Positions 41,837 through 51,154 are shown, counted from the first letter of the stretch. The stretch: 64,000 bases of DNA from Anaerocolumna sedimenticola (GCF_009931695.1 NZ_CP048000.1:2807501-2871500); one strand, 5' to 3'. A program made the numbers and translations. The notes: generated by a model not told the origin, from the letters alone.

Positions 41837-43095
41837 GAGAACAGAACTGGGGGGACAGTTCCGATTCCCAGTGAGGTGCCCTCGCTGGTTAGCTCTGCCA
41901 GTTTTGTTACGGCAACATAAATGGACGAAATCTTATTCCAGGTTGCCTTTCCTACAACACCATCGGCAGTCAGATTAAAGATACTCTGGAATTTCGTTAC
42001 TGCGGCTTTTGTGGTATTGCCGAATTTACCTGGTTCATCGGTTATCACCGGAATAGCTGGATAGTTGCGCCTGATCCGGTTCAGATAAGTCTGTATGGTC
42101 AGCACATCCAGACCTGTACTGCCTAATTTTAAGGATGTACCCGGATAGGATACTACAATGCCTGTAATAATATTGGTTTGTGAAATTTCGATATCATCGG
42201 GGTAATAATAGCGCAGTATCTGTATCGCTGATTTTCCCTGGTTCGACAAGCTTACGGTTCCCCACTGAGATAATCCGGCACAGGTAGCAGTGGTGCCGTT
42301 GCAAAAGGATGTAAAAAATGGTGCGATCTGATCCTGGCGGCGGACATACTGGTTGAAAATCCGGTCAACAATAACACTTATGGACTCGTATATAGTTCTG
42401 CCGTATACAAAGTATTGGTCATAGGCAGTGCTATTTGTAATATCAAAATTATATCCCCGGTTTCTGTACCACTCCGTAAATACTCTGTTCAATGCAAATG
42501 TAATGATGGCATAAATATTAGCCTCCAGCGCTGACTGGGGCCAGGTGGGGAATATTTCACTGCTGGCAACATTTTTTACATAATCGATAAAGGGTACCTG
42601 AACATTGGAGGCATCCGAGGCAGGAGTACCAAGGTGAACGGTGATTGGATTGGGAATGATAACGTGGCGAAGAACAAAGGGATCAATGAGCGGACCTGCC
42701 TGATTGCGCGGTTCTGTCATTTCCACGGCATGTTTTCCTATATATACTGTAAACGTCATCGGTGTGGTCTGTCTTTCCAGCATAGGTATTAATGCCACCG
42801 GTTGAATTGCATTCTCACCGTCAAAAATTTGTACATCAACGATATGTAAATTATTAAAGCCTGGTGCTTCTACATCCAATTGATAGGTAGTATATGGTGT
42901 ACCGGTATAATGTGGATCAAGAGACAATTCCCGGTCCGCCGCTTCCAATGATATCTGTTGGGTCTGCCCGCTTTCATCAGTGATAAGATCGTATAGTAAG
43001 GTACCCTCCTGATCTGTGATTTTAATCCTTGCACCGCTGATAGGCAATGAATTTGTGGAGGTACGGACTTGAATGATTAGATTACCTCTCCCCAT
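41830..43095 (-). CDS. SpoIID-like domain protein with peptidoglycan-binding repeat (frameshifted 3' end)
   Basis: 421 residues. Residues 1-110 form a beta-sandwich like a carboxypeptidase regulatory domain (LIIQVRTSTNSLPISGARIKI). About 140-300 is a SpoIID-type region, with VASSEIFPTWPQSALEANIYA (the catalytic-type Glu) and FCNGTTATCAGLSQWG (paired cysteines and the SQWG block). Then comes a PG_binding_1 repeat (GSTGLDVLTIQTYLNRIRR ... VVGKATWNKIS). SpoIID is a lytic transglycosylase acting at engulfment and in cortex processing. Lacking a membrane anchor, this protein is more likely a spore-layer enzyme. The frame ends in PPVLFSC where PPSSVLMLGSRG would continue with one more C. Confidence 0.85.
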   Translation of the reverse strand: MGRGNLIIQVRTSTNSLPISGARIKITDQEGTLLYDLITDESGQTQQISLEAADRELSLDPHYTGTPYTTYQLDVEAPGFNNLHIVDVQIFDGENAIQPVALIPMLERQTTPMTFTVYIGKHAVEMTEPRNQAGPLIDPFVLRHVIIPNPITVHLGTPASDASNVQVPFIDYVKNVASSEIFPTWPQSALEANIYAIITFALNRVFTEWYRNRGYNFDITNSTAYDQYFVYGRTIYESISVIVDRIFNQYVRRQDQIAPFFTSFCNGTTATCAGLSQWGTVSLSNQGKSAIQILRYYYPDDIEISQTNIITGIVVSYPGTSLKLGSTGLDVLTIQTYLNRIRRNYPAIPVITDEPGKFGNTTKAAVTKFQSIFNLTADGVVGKATWNKISSIYVAVTKLAELTSEGTSLGIGTVPPVLFSC

Positions 43096-43545
43096 ATCTT
43101 GCTTCCTTCCTAAATGACTTGCCTTATAACAATCAAATAAGACAAGTTATTTTTATAAGCGTTCATAATTAATTTTATTCCGTATCCGGGTAAAGTATAC
43201 TTCCGGTTGGAGCCATTCATTGAACTTTATTTGGAACAAAAAACTGACAATTAAGTACGGTAGTAGCACAAATTTTTTTCATAGAGTTACATTTTAATAG
43301 TGCAGGTTTGGATATATGCTCTGCCTTGATAACAGAAAAGAAAGCTGATTGGCCCGAAGATGTACCAATATAAAACCCTTAAGAAGAAAGAAGAGAAAAA
43401 GGGATAGCCGGTTTCCGGCGGATACGAAAGATAACTGCATTGTATAGTCAAGATAATTCTTATCTATTTCTCATTCTTCTATATTCGAAGAAGATCATGT
43501 TCAAGTACCTAACAACCCATGGATTACTTTTGAGGAGGAAATACA
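43096..43545. other. Intergenic region between divergent genes
   Basis: 450 bases between the divergent SpoIID-like and EIIC-EAL genes, holding both promoters. No open frame or riboswitch is recognised; a short dyad CTTCTATATTCGAAG lies near 43,475-43,490. The long leader before the EIIC-EAL gene could carry regulation, but I see no known RNA element. Confidence 0.4.
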
Positions 43546-45663
43546 TTGTTCGAAAAGCTTGATATACTTGCATCAAAACTGGCAAATCAACAAACAATCC
43601 GGGCGCTTCGCAAAGGATTAATATATATGATGCCATTGATTTTAATCGGCTCTATTATTTTGGCACTGATTAATCTGCCCATCCCGGCTTACCAGGAATT
43701 TCTGATTCGTTTGTTTGGGGAGGGCTGGAAAGAGATTGGTCTGTCAATACATAAAAGTACTCTTAAGATCATGGCGATTTTAACATTAATTACGGTCAGC
43801 TATGCCATCGCAAGGGAAAAGAAACTGGTAAAGTCCGGTGAAGTCAATTCTATCATTATAGTAATAACTGCATTTTCCTCATTTTTTGCATTTAAAGATA
43901 ATACAGAGTTGATATTAAGTGAAAAGGCGGCGGGTTCAGGCGGAATGTTTGAAGCCATAATCATATCCATACTGGCATGCAAACTGTTTTGCTTTTTGTA
44001 TCAATGCTGTGACCGTGTTTTGCCTTCGAATCTAATGGATTATAATGGAAGTGCTCAGATCAGGGCTTCTTTTCGTGCAATAATCCCTGGGATGTTTACC
44101 ATTTTATTTTTTTGTGTTGCAAGAGAATTATTTGAGCTGATCGGCCTGAATGCTATCAAGGCGATGCTTTTACAGGACTTATATAAAAATTGGTTGACGG
44201 GTCATAACTATTCTTCTTCAGTAATCATTCTTCTTCTTACTCATATTTTATGGTTTTTTGGTATACATGGAGGTAATGTTGTCATAGATGCGCTTTCAGA
44301 AGCAACACCGGTTGTAAACTCTGGAGCAGCTATTACTATCTTAACCAAAGAATTTTTTGATACCTATGTTTACTTGGGAGGTGCCGGCGCAACCTTAGGG
44401 CTGCTGGTGGCCTTATTACTGTGCGGGATAAAAAGCGGAGGAAACAAATGGTTAAAAGCTTCGTTATTTCCTACAATTTTTAACATAAATGAATTTATGA
44501 TATATGGGTTGCCTATCATATTTAATCCCTATTACCTTATTCCGTTTTTGCTGTCTCCCATTGTTTTAAGCTTAACTGCATGGGTATCTGTTCGAATGGA
44601 ATGGGTGCCTCCGATAACACAGGAGGTTGCATGGACAACCCCTATTTTTTTGTCCGGTTATCTCAGTACGGGGTCAGTGGCTGGGATTGTGTTGCAGGCA
44701 GTGAATTTGGTTTTAGCCGTATTGATTTATATTCCCTTTGTCCGATTGCAGAAAGGAAGTCATCAACAAACCTGTTTTACGGTTTTCGCTAATCTGGTCA
44801 ATGAAATTAATTATATTCAGGAGAGACAGCAAAATACAATCCTTAACCGCCACGACGAAACAGGTGTTCTCGCCCGTGAATTGATGAATGAGATGAAACA
44901 CGGACTGATGAATGATTGTGTTCCGATGCATTTAGAATATCAGCCAAAAGTAAACTACAAGGGTGAAGTTATGGGAGCGGAAGCTCTCTTAAGATGGAAT
45001 CACCCTATTTATGGCAATGTATCTCCACTGATCATATTAAGGATATGCGATGAGGCCAACCTAACCAATGAATTGGGAAGGTGGGTGATGAAGCAGGCCT
45101 TCCGTGATTTTGAGCATTGGAGTCAACAGAAGTGTGATAAAATATGCCTTTCTGTGAATTTGAGCCCACGGCAATTGCAGGAGGATGCTACTCTGGTTCA
45201 ATATATAAAATCCTGCATTGAGCTTTTTCACATTGATCCCGGTTTTATGGAATTGGAACTTACGGAAAATGCCACCATTGACCTGAGTGCTTCCACCCAG
45301 AATAAACTAAAGCAAATAAGAGAGTTTGGTATGAATCTCTCCATTGATGATTTTGGGATGGGACATAGTTCATTGTTATACCTCTGTAATCTATACACAA
45401 ATGTGGTGAAGATAGATGCTTCCCTGATACACAATGTCAGCAAGGATGGATATTACGGACTGATTATTAAATCCATTCTTTCCCTCTGTGATCAGTTGAA
45501 CGTAAAGGTTATTGCAGAAGGTGTGGAGACAAAGGAACAGGTGGAGATTCTGCATGAACTCGGATGCCGGTATTTCCAGGGTTTTTATTTCAGCAAGTCA
45601 CTAACTTCAGACAAGTTCCTGGAATATGTTATGGAGAATGGTTGTATACAGAAACAGGAATAA
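43546..45663 (+). CDS. PTS EIIC (cellobiose-type) fused to an EAL c-di-GMP phosphodiesterase
   Basis: 705 residues from TTG 43546 behind GAGGAGG. Residues 1-405 are a complete EIIC of the LacE/CelB type, with ten or so membrane helices and the family's GIHGGNVVIDALSEA and FNINEFMIYGLPIIFNPY motifs (the central glutamate-containing NE...P loop). About 440-705 is an EAL domain with MGAEALLRWNHP, CLSVNLSPRQL, MELELTENA, SIDDFGMGHSSL, VVKIDASLI, VIAEGVETKEQ and FQGFYFSKSL. All metal and catalytic residues are present, so it is likely an active phosphodiesterase. There is no EIIB or EIIA. It may be a sugar-sensing c-di-GMP enzyme rather than a transporter. Confidence 0.92.
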   Translation: MFEKLDILASKLANQQTIRALRKGLIYMMPLILIGSIILALINLPIPAYQEFLIRLFGEGWKEIGLSIHKSTLKIMAILTLITVSYAIAREKKLVKSGEVNSIIIVITAFSSFFAFKDNTELILSEKAAGSGGMFEAIIISILACKLFCFLYQCCDRVLPSNLMDYNGSAQIRASFRAIIPGMFTILFFCVARELFELIGLNAIKAMLLQDLYKNWLTGHNYSSSVIILLLTHILWFFGIHGGNVVIDALSEATPVVNSGAAITILTKEFFDTYVYLGGAGATLGLLVALLLCGIKSGGNKWLKASLFPTIFNINEFMIYGLPIIFNPYYLIPFLLSPIVLSLTAWVSVRMEWVPPITQEVAWTTPIFLSGYLSTGSVAGIVLQAVNLVLAVLIYIPFVRLQKGSHQQTCFTVFANLVNEINYIQERQQNTILNRHDETGVLARELMNEMKHGLMNDCVPMHLEYQPKVNYKGEVMGAEALLRWNHPIYGNVSPLIILRICDEANLTNELGRWVMKQAFRDFEHWSQQKCDKICLSVNLSPRQLQEDATLVQYIKSCIELFHIDPGFMELELTENATIDLSASTQNKLKQIREFGMNLSIDDFGMGHSSLLYLCNLYTNVVKIDASLIHNVSKDGYYGLIIKSILSLCDQLNVKVIAEGVETKEQVEILHELGCRYFQGFYFSKSLTSDKFLEYVMENGCIQKQE

Positions 45664-45690
45664 TTGCCTTTATTATTCCTGTTTCTTATA
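45651..45690 (+). terminator. Terminator overlapping the stop codon
   Basis: GAAACAGGAATAAT, loop TGCCTTT, ATTATTCCTGTTTC, then TTATATAC. The stem includes the TAA of the EIIC-EAL gene. Confidence 0.8.
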
Positions 45691-45798
45691 TACAAATTTT
45701 GCTGTTATAAAAAGTACCTATCTTACATAATATAAGAATAATCGATTCTCTAAACTTTCCAGGATTTCTTTTGGTACTTCCCGTATCTTGAAGAAGCC

Positions 45799-46017
45799 CG
45801 GGTGATCCAGTTTCCCAAGGGAGAATACCTGGTTGTTACAGGAGAAGGAAAGACGGCTGAGGAATTAAACAACAAGCTTGCCGGACTTGCCTTTGGACAA
45901 GCCTTGCCGGAAGCAACAAATTATGCCTATGTCGGCGGACCAAATACAGCGGTGGAGATGGGTTTAAGAAACGGCTTACTTGTAGGTGAGATGTGGATTC
46001 CTGTTGTCAGGAAATAG
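45799..46017 (+). pseudogene. Effector-binding (GyrI-like) domain, 5'-truncated
   Basis: The frame reads ARVIQFPKGEYLVVTGEGKT, then AYVGGPNTAVEMG and a final GEMWIPVVRK. This is the C-terminal half of an AraC/MerR effector-binding domain, where EMWIPV is the last strand. Coding sequence seems to extend a little upstream of the GTG at 45799 (FPYLEEARV) but meets no start before the terminator of the previous gene. It precedes the next gene by 21 bases and was perhaps its first operon partner. Confidence 0.6.
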
Positions 46018-46038
46018 TAAGATAAAGGAGGAATGGAA

Positions 46039-46503
46039 ATGTCCTATATCGTTGATTTTAATCAGGTATCGACAACCGGTTTGGAGTCTTCCCCTGTTGC
46101 AGAAGCGCTTGCCGGTTTACGGGCGAATGAAGCCCGTTACCTTATGAACAAATATAAGCATGAATTTACAGTTGTACCGGCAGAGGAGAGCCGGGAGACC
46201 CTGGAATATGTGAACCGGATTTTAAAAGAAGAACGTAATATTGAATTTGCGGCGAACCCTTTGGAGACATCGCGCTTTCAGGTAGAAAATATCAAAATGG
46301 CTTATATCTTTTATGAGGATGGCTTGGAGGTCAATGTTATGTATACGGTTGACGATCCGAAGAAGAGGGCGGTTGGTTTAAAGCTTTCGGAGGGGATGGA
46401 GGTGCCGAAAGAGTTAGAAGATAAGTTTAAGTTTGCCAGGCAGAAGTCGAAGCTGGCCGGAACCATTCGCGGTTCATTTTTTGTAATTAAAGGAGAGTAT
46501 TAA
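46039..46503 (+). CDS. Protein of unknown function
   Basis: 154 residues from ATG 46039 (MSYIVDFNQVSTTGLESSP), seven bases after AAGGAGG. Soluble, alternating helix and strand, with EALAGLRANEARYLMNKYKHEF near the N-terminus and a C-terminal KLAGTIRGSFFVIKGEY. No cysteines, no signal peptide. It follows the truncated effector-binding gene closely. I do not recognise the family. Confidence 0.55.
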   Translation: MSYIVDFNQVSTTGLESSPVAEALAGLRANEARYLMNKYKHEFTVVPAEESRETLEYVNRILKEERNIEFAANPLETSRFQVENIKMAYIFYEDGLEVNVMYTVDDPKKRAVGLKLSEGMEVPKELEDKFKFARQKSKLAGTIRGSFFVIKGEY

Positions 46504-46654
46504 AGTAAGTAAATAGCTGTATAGCTCCTAAGGGTATGAACTATTTTGAATCCCCTTAAACCGCCTTGTACTATTTTGCAAGTCCGGATTGCATTATAGG
46601 GCCTGATATACTCTGGATTTGGAAGATACTGCGGGCAGAAACTTCAAAAGCATA

Positions 46655-46683
46655 TTGACATATGAGCGCTTACTATTTATAAT
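46655..46683 (+). promoter_or_regulatory. Sigma-A consensus promoter of the gdx leader
   Basis: TTGACA (46655-46660), 17 bases, TATAAT (46678-46683): both boxes perfect. Transcription would begin near 46,690, about 45 bases before the riboswitch. Confidence 0.85.
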
Positions 46684-46734
46684 GATGATTGACTTAAAGA
46701 ATATTGTCTTATGAAAAGTTAATATTTAAATTTT

Positions 46735-46860
46735 CTAGGGTTCCGCAGTTTCACTGGCCTGTGACCAAGAGAGAATTCGCAGCCTAAGATAGCTGTGTCA
46801 CGGAAGGATAAAAGCCTGGGAGATATCAAGATGATATCTTTCAGGCTTTATTTATGTTAT
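46735..46860 (+). promoter_or_regulatory. Guanidine-I (ykkC) riboswitch with terminator
   Basis: The leader holds the fixed ykkC elements: CTAGGGTTCCG at 46735-46745 and CACGGAAGGATAAAAGCCTG at 46799-46818, followed by GGGAGAT, with a variable stem between them. AAAGCCTG (46811-46818) also pairs with CAGGCTTT (46842-46849) around an inner GATATC/GATATC hairpin, giving a terminator that ends in TATTTATG. In this class guanidine binding holds the AAAGCC strand in the aptamer and prevents termination. The gene downstream is a Gdx/SugE exporter, the classic target. Confidence 0.9.
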
Positions 46861-46872
46861 GGAGGTAAAAAC

Positions 46873-47190
46873 ATGGCTTGGATCTATTTGATCATCGCGG
46901 GTATTTTTGAAGTGATTTGGGCAACAGGGCTAAAATACTCGGAAGGATTTACAAAATTAGTACCATCTTTGATTACTCTGGGAGGAATGGCAGTCAGCTT
47001 TTATTTATTGTCACTTGCGACCAAAACGCTCCCAATAGGCACAGCATATGCCATTTGGACAGGGATCGGCGCTTTCGGTGCAGTGCTTCTTGGCATTGTC
47101 CTATTCAATGAACCTGTCAGCATCTGGAGAATTGTATTCCTCGGTCTCATAATGGTAGGGATCTTGGGGCTGAAGCTTACATCTGCATAA
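46873..47190 (+). CDS. gdx: Guanidinium exporter Gdx (SugE, SMR family)
   Basis: 105 residues from ATG 46873 behind GGAGG; upstream in-frame starts lie inside the riboswitch. Four membrane helices: WIYLIIAGIFEVIWATGLKY (Glu at the substrate site in helix 1), the second from LVPSLITLGGMAVSFYLLSL, then GTAYAIWTGIGAFGAVLLGI and IVFLGLIMVGILGLKL. The WTGIGA motif and W-Glu helix place it in the SugE/Gdx branch, which exchanges guanidinium for protons, not among drug-exporting EmrE. Regulation by the guanidine-I riboswitch just upstream supports this. Confidence 0.93.
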   Translation: MAWIYLIIAGIFEVIWATGLKYSEGFTKLVPSLITLGGMAVSFYLLSLATKTLPIGTAYAIWTGIGAFGAVLLGIVLFNEPVSIWRIVFLGLIMVGILGLKLTSA

Positions 47191-47217
47191 GCTTAGCTGA
47201 ACTTTGTATTGATCAGA

Positions 47218-47337
47218 GCTGCCAAGACATTGGATGATTGCATTCCAAGAGCGAAATATCATATTCTGCCAGGTCAAGGCCACGACGTCGCCCCTGACAC
47301 CATTGCTCCGTTATGAATCGAATGCTTCAACGGCTGA
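47218..47337 (+). pseudogene. Alpha/beta hydrolase, C-terminal remnant
   Basis: The frame reads AAKTLDDCIPRAKYHILPGQ, then GHDVAPDTIAPL, a TGA, then IECFNG and the normal stop. The GQGHDV segment carries the catalytic histidine of an alpha/beta hydrolase. No start and no N-terminal part remain. Confidence 0.65.
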
Positions 47338-47568
47338 GAGGACAGTGTATTTATGGGGTGGGTCATAATTGACCCGGCGGGTATTTGTGAATAGAATAAG
47401 ATTTATCAATGCATTTCTTACTGCCGCCAAGGTCCCACCGGGTCCAAGGGGCTTTTTTGTGCAGCAATTTTCATTGGGATTACGAACGTAGAGAATAACC
47501 AAAAACGCTTGGGCTCGGCGTAAATAAATTTTTAAATTTGTAATGATTAATAAATGATACGATTTATA

Positions 47569-47617
47569 TTGACCAATGGTCAGCAAAGTGGTATTATTAT
47601 ATTGACCGATGGTTAGT
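47569..47617 (+). promoter_or_regulatory. Paired TetR operators
   Basis: Two matching dyads: TGACC-AAT-GGTCA at 47570-47582 and TGACC-GAT-GGTTA at 47603-47615. Their centres are 33 bases apart, three helical turns, so two repressor dimers would sit on the same face. They lie directly before the TetR gene at 47,646. Confidence 0.75.
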
Positions 47618-47645
47618 ATAGTTATTTGTTTAGGAGGAAAATCCC

Positions 47646-48257
47646 ATGCCTTTGCAACTTTATGATAAGGAAAAAATTTTGGATGCTTGTTTTGATGTAT
47701 TTGCCCGATATGGATATGCTAACACCTCAACTACAATGCTGGCGGACGCAGCGGGTATATCCAAAGCACTAGTCTTTCACCATTTTAAGAGCAAGAAAGA
47801 GCTGTATCTTTGTGTTTTGGACAGATGTTTCGAAAAAGGAAAAATTGAAATGGGTTTTGATACCCTTTTGGAAAACCAGGATTTTTTTGAAGCGAAAGAA
47901 AAATTCAGTATGATCAAATTCCATTATTATAAAAGTAATCCCAACTTAATGAGAATTATAAAAGAAGCTTTTTATGCGACACCGGATGAACTTAAAATTG
48001 AGATTCAAGATAAGTATGGAGTGCTGCTTGCGAATAATGAAAAAGAATGGAAGCGTTTATTTCAAAAGGTTTCTCTTAGAGAAGGAGTGGATCGTGAGCA
48101 GGCTTTCAGACTGGTCATGCTTACGCTGGATTATTTCGATAACAAGTATTTATCGGATGCAGAGAACAATGATGATTTGGAAGAAACGTATCTTCGGGAC
48201 TTTCTTGAGGAGAGGAACAGTTTTCTTTCTATGATACGATTTGGAATAGAAAAGTAA
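47646..48257 (+). CDS. TetR-family repressor
   Basis: 203 residues; TAGGAGG before the ATG. N-terminal helix-turn-helix KILDACFDVFARYGYANTST, then MLADAAGISKALVFHHFKSKKELYL. The C-terminal ligand domain is all helical and has no close named relative. It is followed 15 bases later by the first Rph-type phosphotransferase gene, and preceded by two TGACCnATGGTYA operators, so it probably represses the pair and is released by a drug-like ligand. Confidence 0.92.
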   Translation: MPLQLYDKEKILDACFDVFARYGYANTSTTMLADAAGISKALVFHHFKSKKELYLCVLDRCFEKGKIEMGFDTLLENQDFFEAKEKFSMIKFHYYKSNPNLMRIIKEAFYATPDELKIEIQDKYGVLLANNEKEWKRLFQKVSLREGVDREQAFRLVMLTLDYFDNKYLSDAENNDDLEETYLRDFLEERNSFLSMIRFGIEK

Positions 48258-48272
48258 GAAAGGGGTATATTT

Positions 48273-50630
48273 ATGACAAATATGGTAAAAAGCTTTCAAG
48301 AGTTGACGCCTGAGCTTCAGACCTTTGCAGGTGGAAAAGGCGGTATGCTGTCTAGGATGTTCCAGGGCGGATATCCGGTACCGGAGGGTTTTGTTATTTT
48401 GCCATCGGCGTTTCAGGGAGAAAAGCTGAATGAGAAAGCATGGAGCGAGATATTGCTTTTTCTTAACGCAATAAGAAAGAACAAGGAAAGAGCATTATTC
48501 GCGGTAAGATCCTCTGCTTTAAGCGAAGACTCGGCTGGAGCTTCCTTTGCAGGAGAGTTTGAGACGGTTCTTAATGCAGGAACGGATGAAGAGATACGGG
48601 AGGCCATCTATACGGTCTTTCGATCAAAGCAGTCGGAAAGAGTAAAAGTATACAGCTCTGTTCAAGGTATTGAAGAGTCTCATCAAATTGCTGTTGTTGT
48701 TCAGTTGATGGTGCCGTCTGAAATTTCCGGGGTTTTGTTTACTGCCGATCCTATAACAGGGAGTTTCGCAAACATGATCGGCAATTATGTGCATGGGTTA
48801 GGAGAGCAGCTTGTTTCCGGAGAAGCAAATGCGTATGATTTTAAATTAAGCAGGCCGAAGGGAAAATATGACGGTCCTGGTGAGCTTAAGGAACATGCCG
48901 CTAAGCTGTATCAATATGCAGTAAAGCTTGAGAGGGAAGTGGGTAGCCCCCAGGATATCGAATGGGCTGTGGCAAAAGGAAAGCTCTATCTTCTCCAGGC
49001 AAGGCCAATAACGACCTTGACTCCAGGAAATCTGGATACCTATGAAATAAATGAGAGTTTGACAGGAGATACCCTTTGGGTAAATACAAATGTGGGAGAA
49101 GCAATCCCCGATGTTGTTACACCGCTCACATGGAGTTTAGTAAGGGCTCTGGATATTGAATCCGGTTTTGTACCAGGATACTATTTGTGGTCGGGTAATA
49201 TTTGCGGAAGAATATACTCAAATATAAGCCAAAGATTATCTGCTATCACTGCAATGTATGGGAGTGTAAAATTGGGTCTGAAAATTCTAGGTGAAGTATT
49301 CGGACAGATACCGGAAGGGTTAATAATTCCGGTTCATCCATTTTCAAGAATGGATGTAATAAAAGCAATGTTACCTGGAATCAGATATTACTTGAAAAAG
49401 AATCGGGAAATTGCAAAAAACATATCGCAATATATTCAGGATACGCCGGATTGGTGCAGAAAAATGAAGAAAACAATTAAGAAACTAAACACCAAGGAAG
49501 AATTACTGAATTTATGGAAGTATGAACTGGAGCCCTATAATAAAAAAGCATGGTGGGGGCTGATTGTCAGCGGAAGCAAAGCTGTCCTTAGCTTAACCTT
49601 GAGTAAAAAGCTTACAAAGCTGGTGGGAACCGAAGATGCTAACACCCTTTTATCCAACCTAAGGGGAAGTTCAGAGCTGGCAAGTCTTGGACCGGTCTTA
49701 GGTATCTCAAGGGTACTAAAAGGTGAAATGAGCCGTGAGGAGTATTATAAGCAGTATGGTCATCGAGGCCCCCACGAATTTGAATTATCCATGCCAGATC
49801 CATCCGAGGATGTAAACTGGCTGGAAAGGCAGATTAAGGAATTTGAAGAGTCGGATGTTGATGCAGACGAGCTTTTACAGAAACAGCATACTCAATATGA
49901 GACTGCCCGTAAGAGATTTGCTGAGCGTTTTCCAAATAAGGTAAAATGGCTTAAAAAGCAAATGGCTAAAGCATCGGATGGTGCCCGTATCAGGGAGGCA
50001 GCACGATCTGAATTTGTAAGGGTTTTCAGGGTCATCCGAACCTTTGTAATCAGGGCAGGTGAACTTACAGGAATAGGAGAAGATATGTTTTTTCTCTACA
50101 TGAATGAAGTGGAAGACCTCTTGTCTGATAGAGAAGTAAAAGTAAACTATATTCCAGCGAGAAAAGCGAACTATGAAAAATATAAAGCGCTGCCTCCTTT
50201 TCCATCAGTTATTCGGGGACGCTTCAATCCATTTGAATGGGTGAAAGAGCACAATAGAAGAATGGATTTCTATGATTCAACAATGTCAATAGTTATAGCA
50301 TCCGATTCTGAAATGCTTAAGGGTTTTGCTGGAGCAGCAGGCAAAGTAGAAGGAATCGTACGTATCCTGGCAACACCTGAAGAAGGCGAAAAGCTTCAGC
50401 CCGGGGAAATTTTAGTTGCAACAACTACTAATGTAGGTTGGACTCCTCTTTTCCCAAGAGCTGCAGCGGTAATAACCGATGTAGGTGCTCCCTTGTCCCA
50501 TGCTGCTATAGTAGCCAGAGAATTGGGTATTCCTGCGGTTGTGGGATGCGGCAATGCCACTTTAAGGCTCAAGACGGGAGACAGGGTTATTGTCGACGGT
50601 GGACAGGGTATCGTGCATATATTGGTGTAA
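48273..50630 (+). CDS. PEP synthase/rifampicin phosphotransferase-like enzyme (divergent)
   Basis: 785 residues. ATP-grasp domain 1-255: GGKGGMLSRMFQGGYPVPEGF, FAVRSSALSEDSAGASFAGEF, GVLFTADPITGS and GSPQDIEWAVAKGKLYLLQARPITT. The middle part (260-690) is helical and matches neither PEP synthase nor its own neighbours closely. A C-terminal swivelling phosphohistidine domain has VGAPLSHAAIVARELGIPAVVG (His743). The pyruvate/PEP TIM barrel is absent, so it has the Rph order (ATP-binding, substrate, His) and should phosphorylate a small molecule using ATP beta-phosphate. It differs enough from Rph that the substrate is open. Operon with the TetR gene before it; AAAGGGG site. Confidence 0.85.
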   Translation: MTNMVKSFQELTPELQTFAGGKGGMLSRMFQGGYPVPEGFVILPSAFQGEKLNEKAWSEILLFLNAIRKNKERALFAVRSSALSEDSAGASFAGEFETVLNAGTDEEIREAIYTVFRSKQSERVKVYSSVQGIEESHQIAVVVQLMVPSEISGVLFTADPITGSFANMIGNYVHGLGEQLVSGEANAYDFKLSRPKGKYDGPGELKEHAAKLYQYAVKLEREVGSPQDIEWAVAKGKLYLLQARPITTLTPGNLDTYEINESLTGDTLWVNTNVGEAIPDVVTPLTWSLVRALDIESGFVPGYYLWSGNICGRIYSNISQRLSAITAMYGSVKLGLKILGEVFGQIPEGLIIPVHPFSRMDVIKAMLPGIRYYLKKNREIAKNISQYIQDTPDWCRKMKKTIKKLNTKEELLNLWKYELEPYNKKAWWGLIVSGSKAVLSLTLSKKLTKLVGTEDANTLLSNLRGSSELASLGPVLGISRVLKGEMSREEYYKQYGHRGPHEFELSMPDPSEDVNWLERQIKEFEESDVDADELLQKQHTQYETARKRFAERFPNKVKWLKKQMAKASDGARIREAARSEFVRVFRVIRTFVIRAGELTGIGEDMFFLYMNEVEDLLSDREVKVNYIPARKANYEKYKALPPFPSVIRGRFNPFEWVKEHNRRMDFYDSTMSIVIASDSEMLKGFAGAAGKVEGIVRILATPEEGEKLQPGEILVATTTNVGWTPLFPRAAAVITDVGAPLSHAAIVARELGIPAVVGCGNATLRLKTGDRVIVDGGQGIVHILV

Positions 50631-50750
50631 CTTAAGGTTTAGGCGGCATCTTTTTTATATCCGCAAGGCTACAGAGATAGAGAGCAGAAATTCAGATTTC
50701 TGCTAAATGTAAATATGTTACCCATTACATAGTGATTGGAGGAGAAGGCT

Positions 50751-50992
50751 ATGCAAAATAATTTAAGCAATGAAACATTAAAAATCATTAAACAACGCAG
50801 GAGTATATTTAGGGCGTGTGTTTTCCCTGACAGGGAGCATCATATCTCTGGCTATGCCCATTGGATTAATCCTATCCGGATTTTTTGCTGACAGAATCGG
50901 TATAAAATCATTGGTTTCTGATATCAGGTATTTTAATTATCGGTATCGCTGTAATGTGTCCGCTGGTAACCGAAGTTAGGAAATTAGATTAA
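50751..50992 (+). pseudogene. Fused scars of a nitroreductase and an MFS transporter
   Basis: ATG 50751 behind GGAGGAG opens MQNNLSNETLKIIKQRRSI, the start of a nitroreductase-family protein. After about 18 codons the sequence switches to VFSLTGSIISLAMPIGLILS and GFFADRIGIK, then after a one-base shift WFLISGILIIGIAVMCPL and VTEVRKLD with a stop: the last two helices of a macrolide-efflux-like MFS protein. Two genes have been joined by deletion and neither can function. Confidence 0.75.
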
Positions 50993-51006
50993 TAAGTTGT
51001 ATCAAT

Positions 51007-51060
51007 AAAGAAAGCCTTGAAGCACATCAAATGTGTACCTTCAAGGCTTTCTTTTTTATT
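51007..51060. terminator. Strong terminator
   Basis: AAAGAAAGCCTTGAAG pairs perfectly with CTTCAAGGCTTTCTTT, with CACAT/ATGTG in the loop, followed by TTTATTTTC. Ends whatever remains transcribed from the MFS scar. Confidence 0.9.
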
Positions 51061-51154
51061 TTCTTGGTTCATATCTAAAGTAATGGTTTCGCGTACAATG
51101 AGAAAAAATAAAAATATGTATATTGGATTACCTACAAAAAATTATAAATACCCC

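Noticed and set aside
43096..43545. c-di-GMP riboswitch before the EIIC-EAL gene
   Set aside because: The leader is long and the gene is a c-di-GMP enzyme, but I could not find the GEMM core motifs.
47311..47586. A 91-codon minus-strand frame with a proline/glycine-rich stretch
   Set aside because: No ribosome site, it overlaps the TetR operators and the alpha/beta hydrolase remnant, and I recognise no family.
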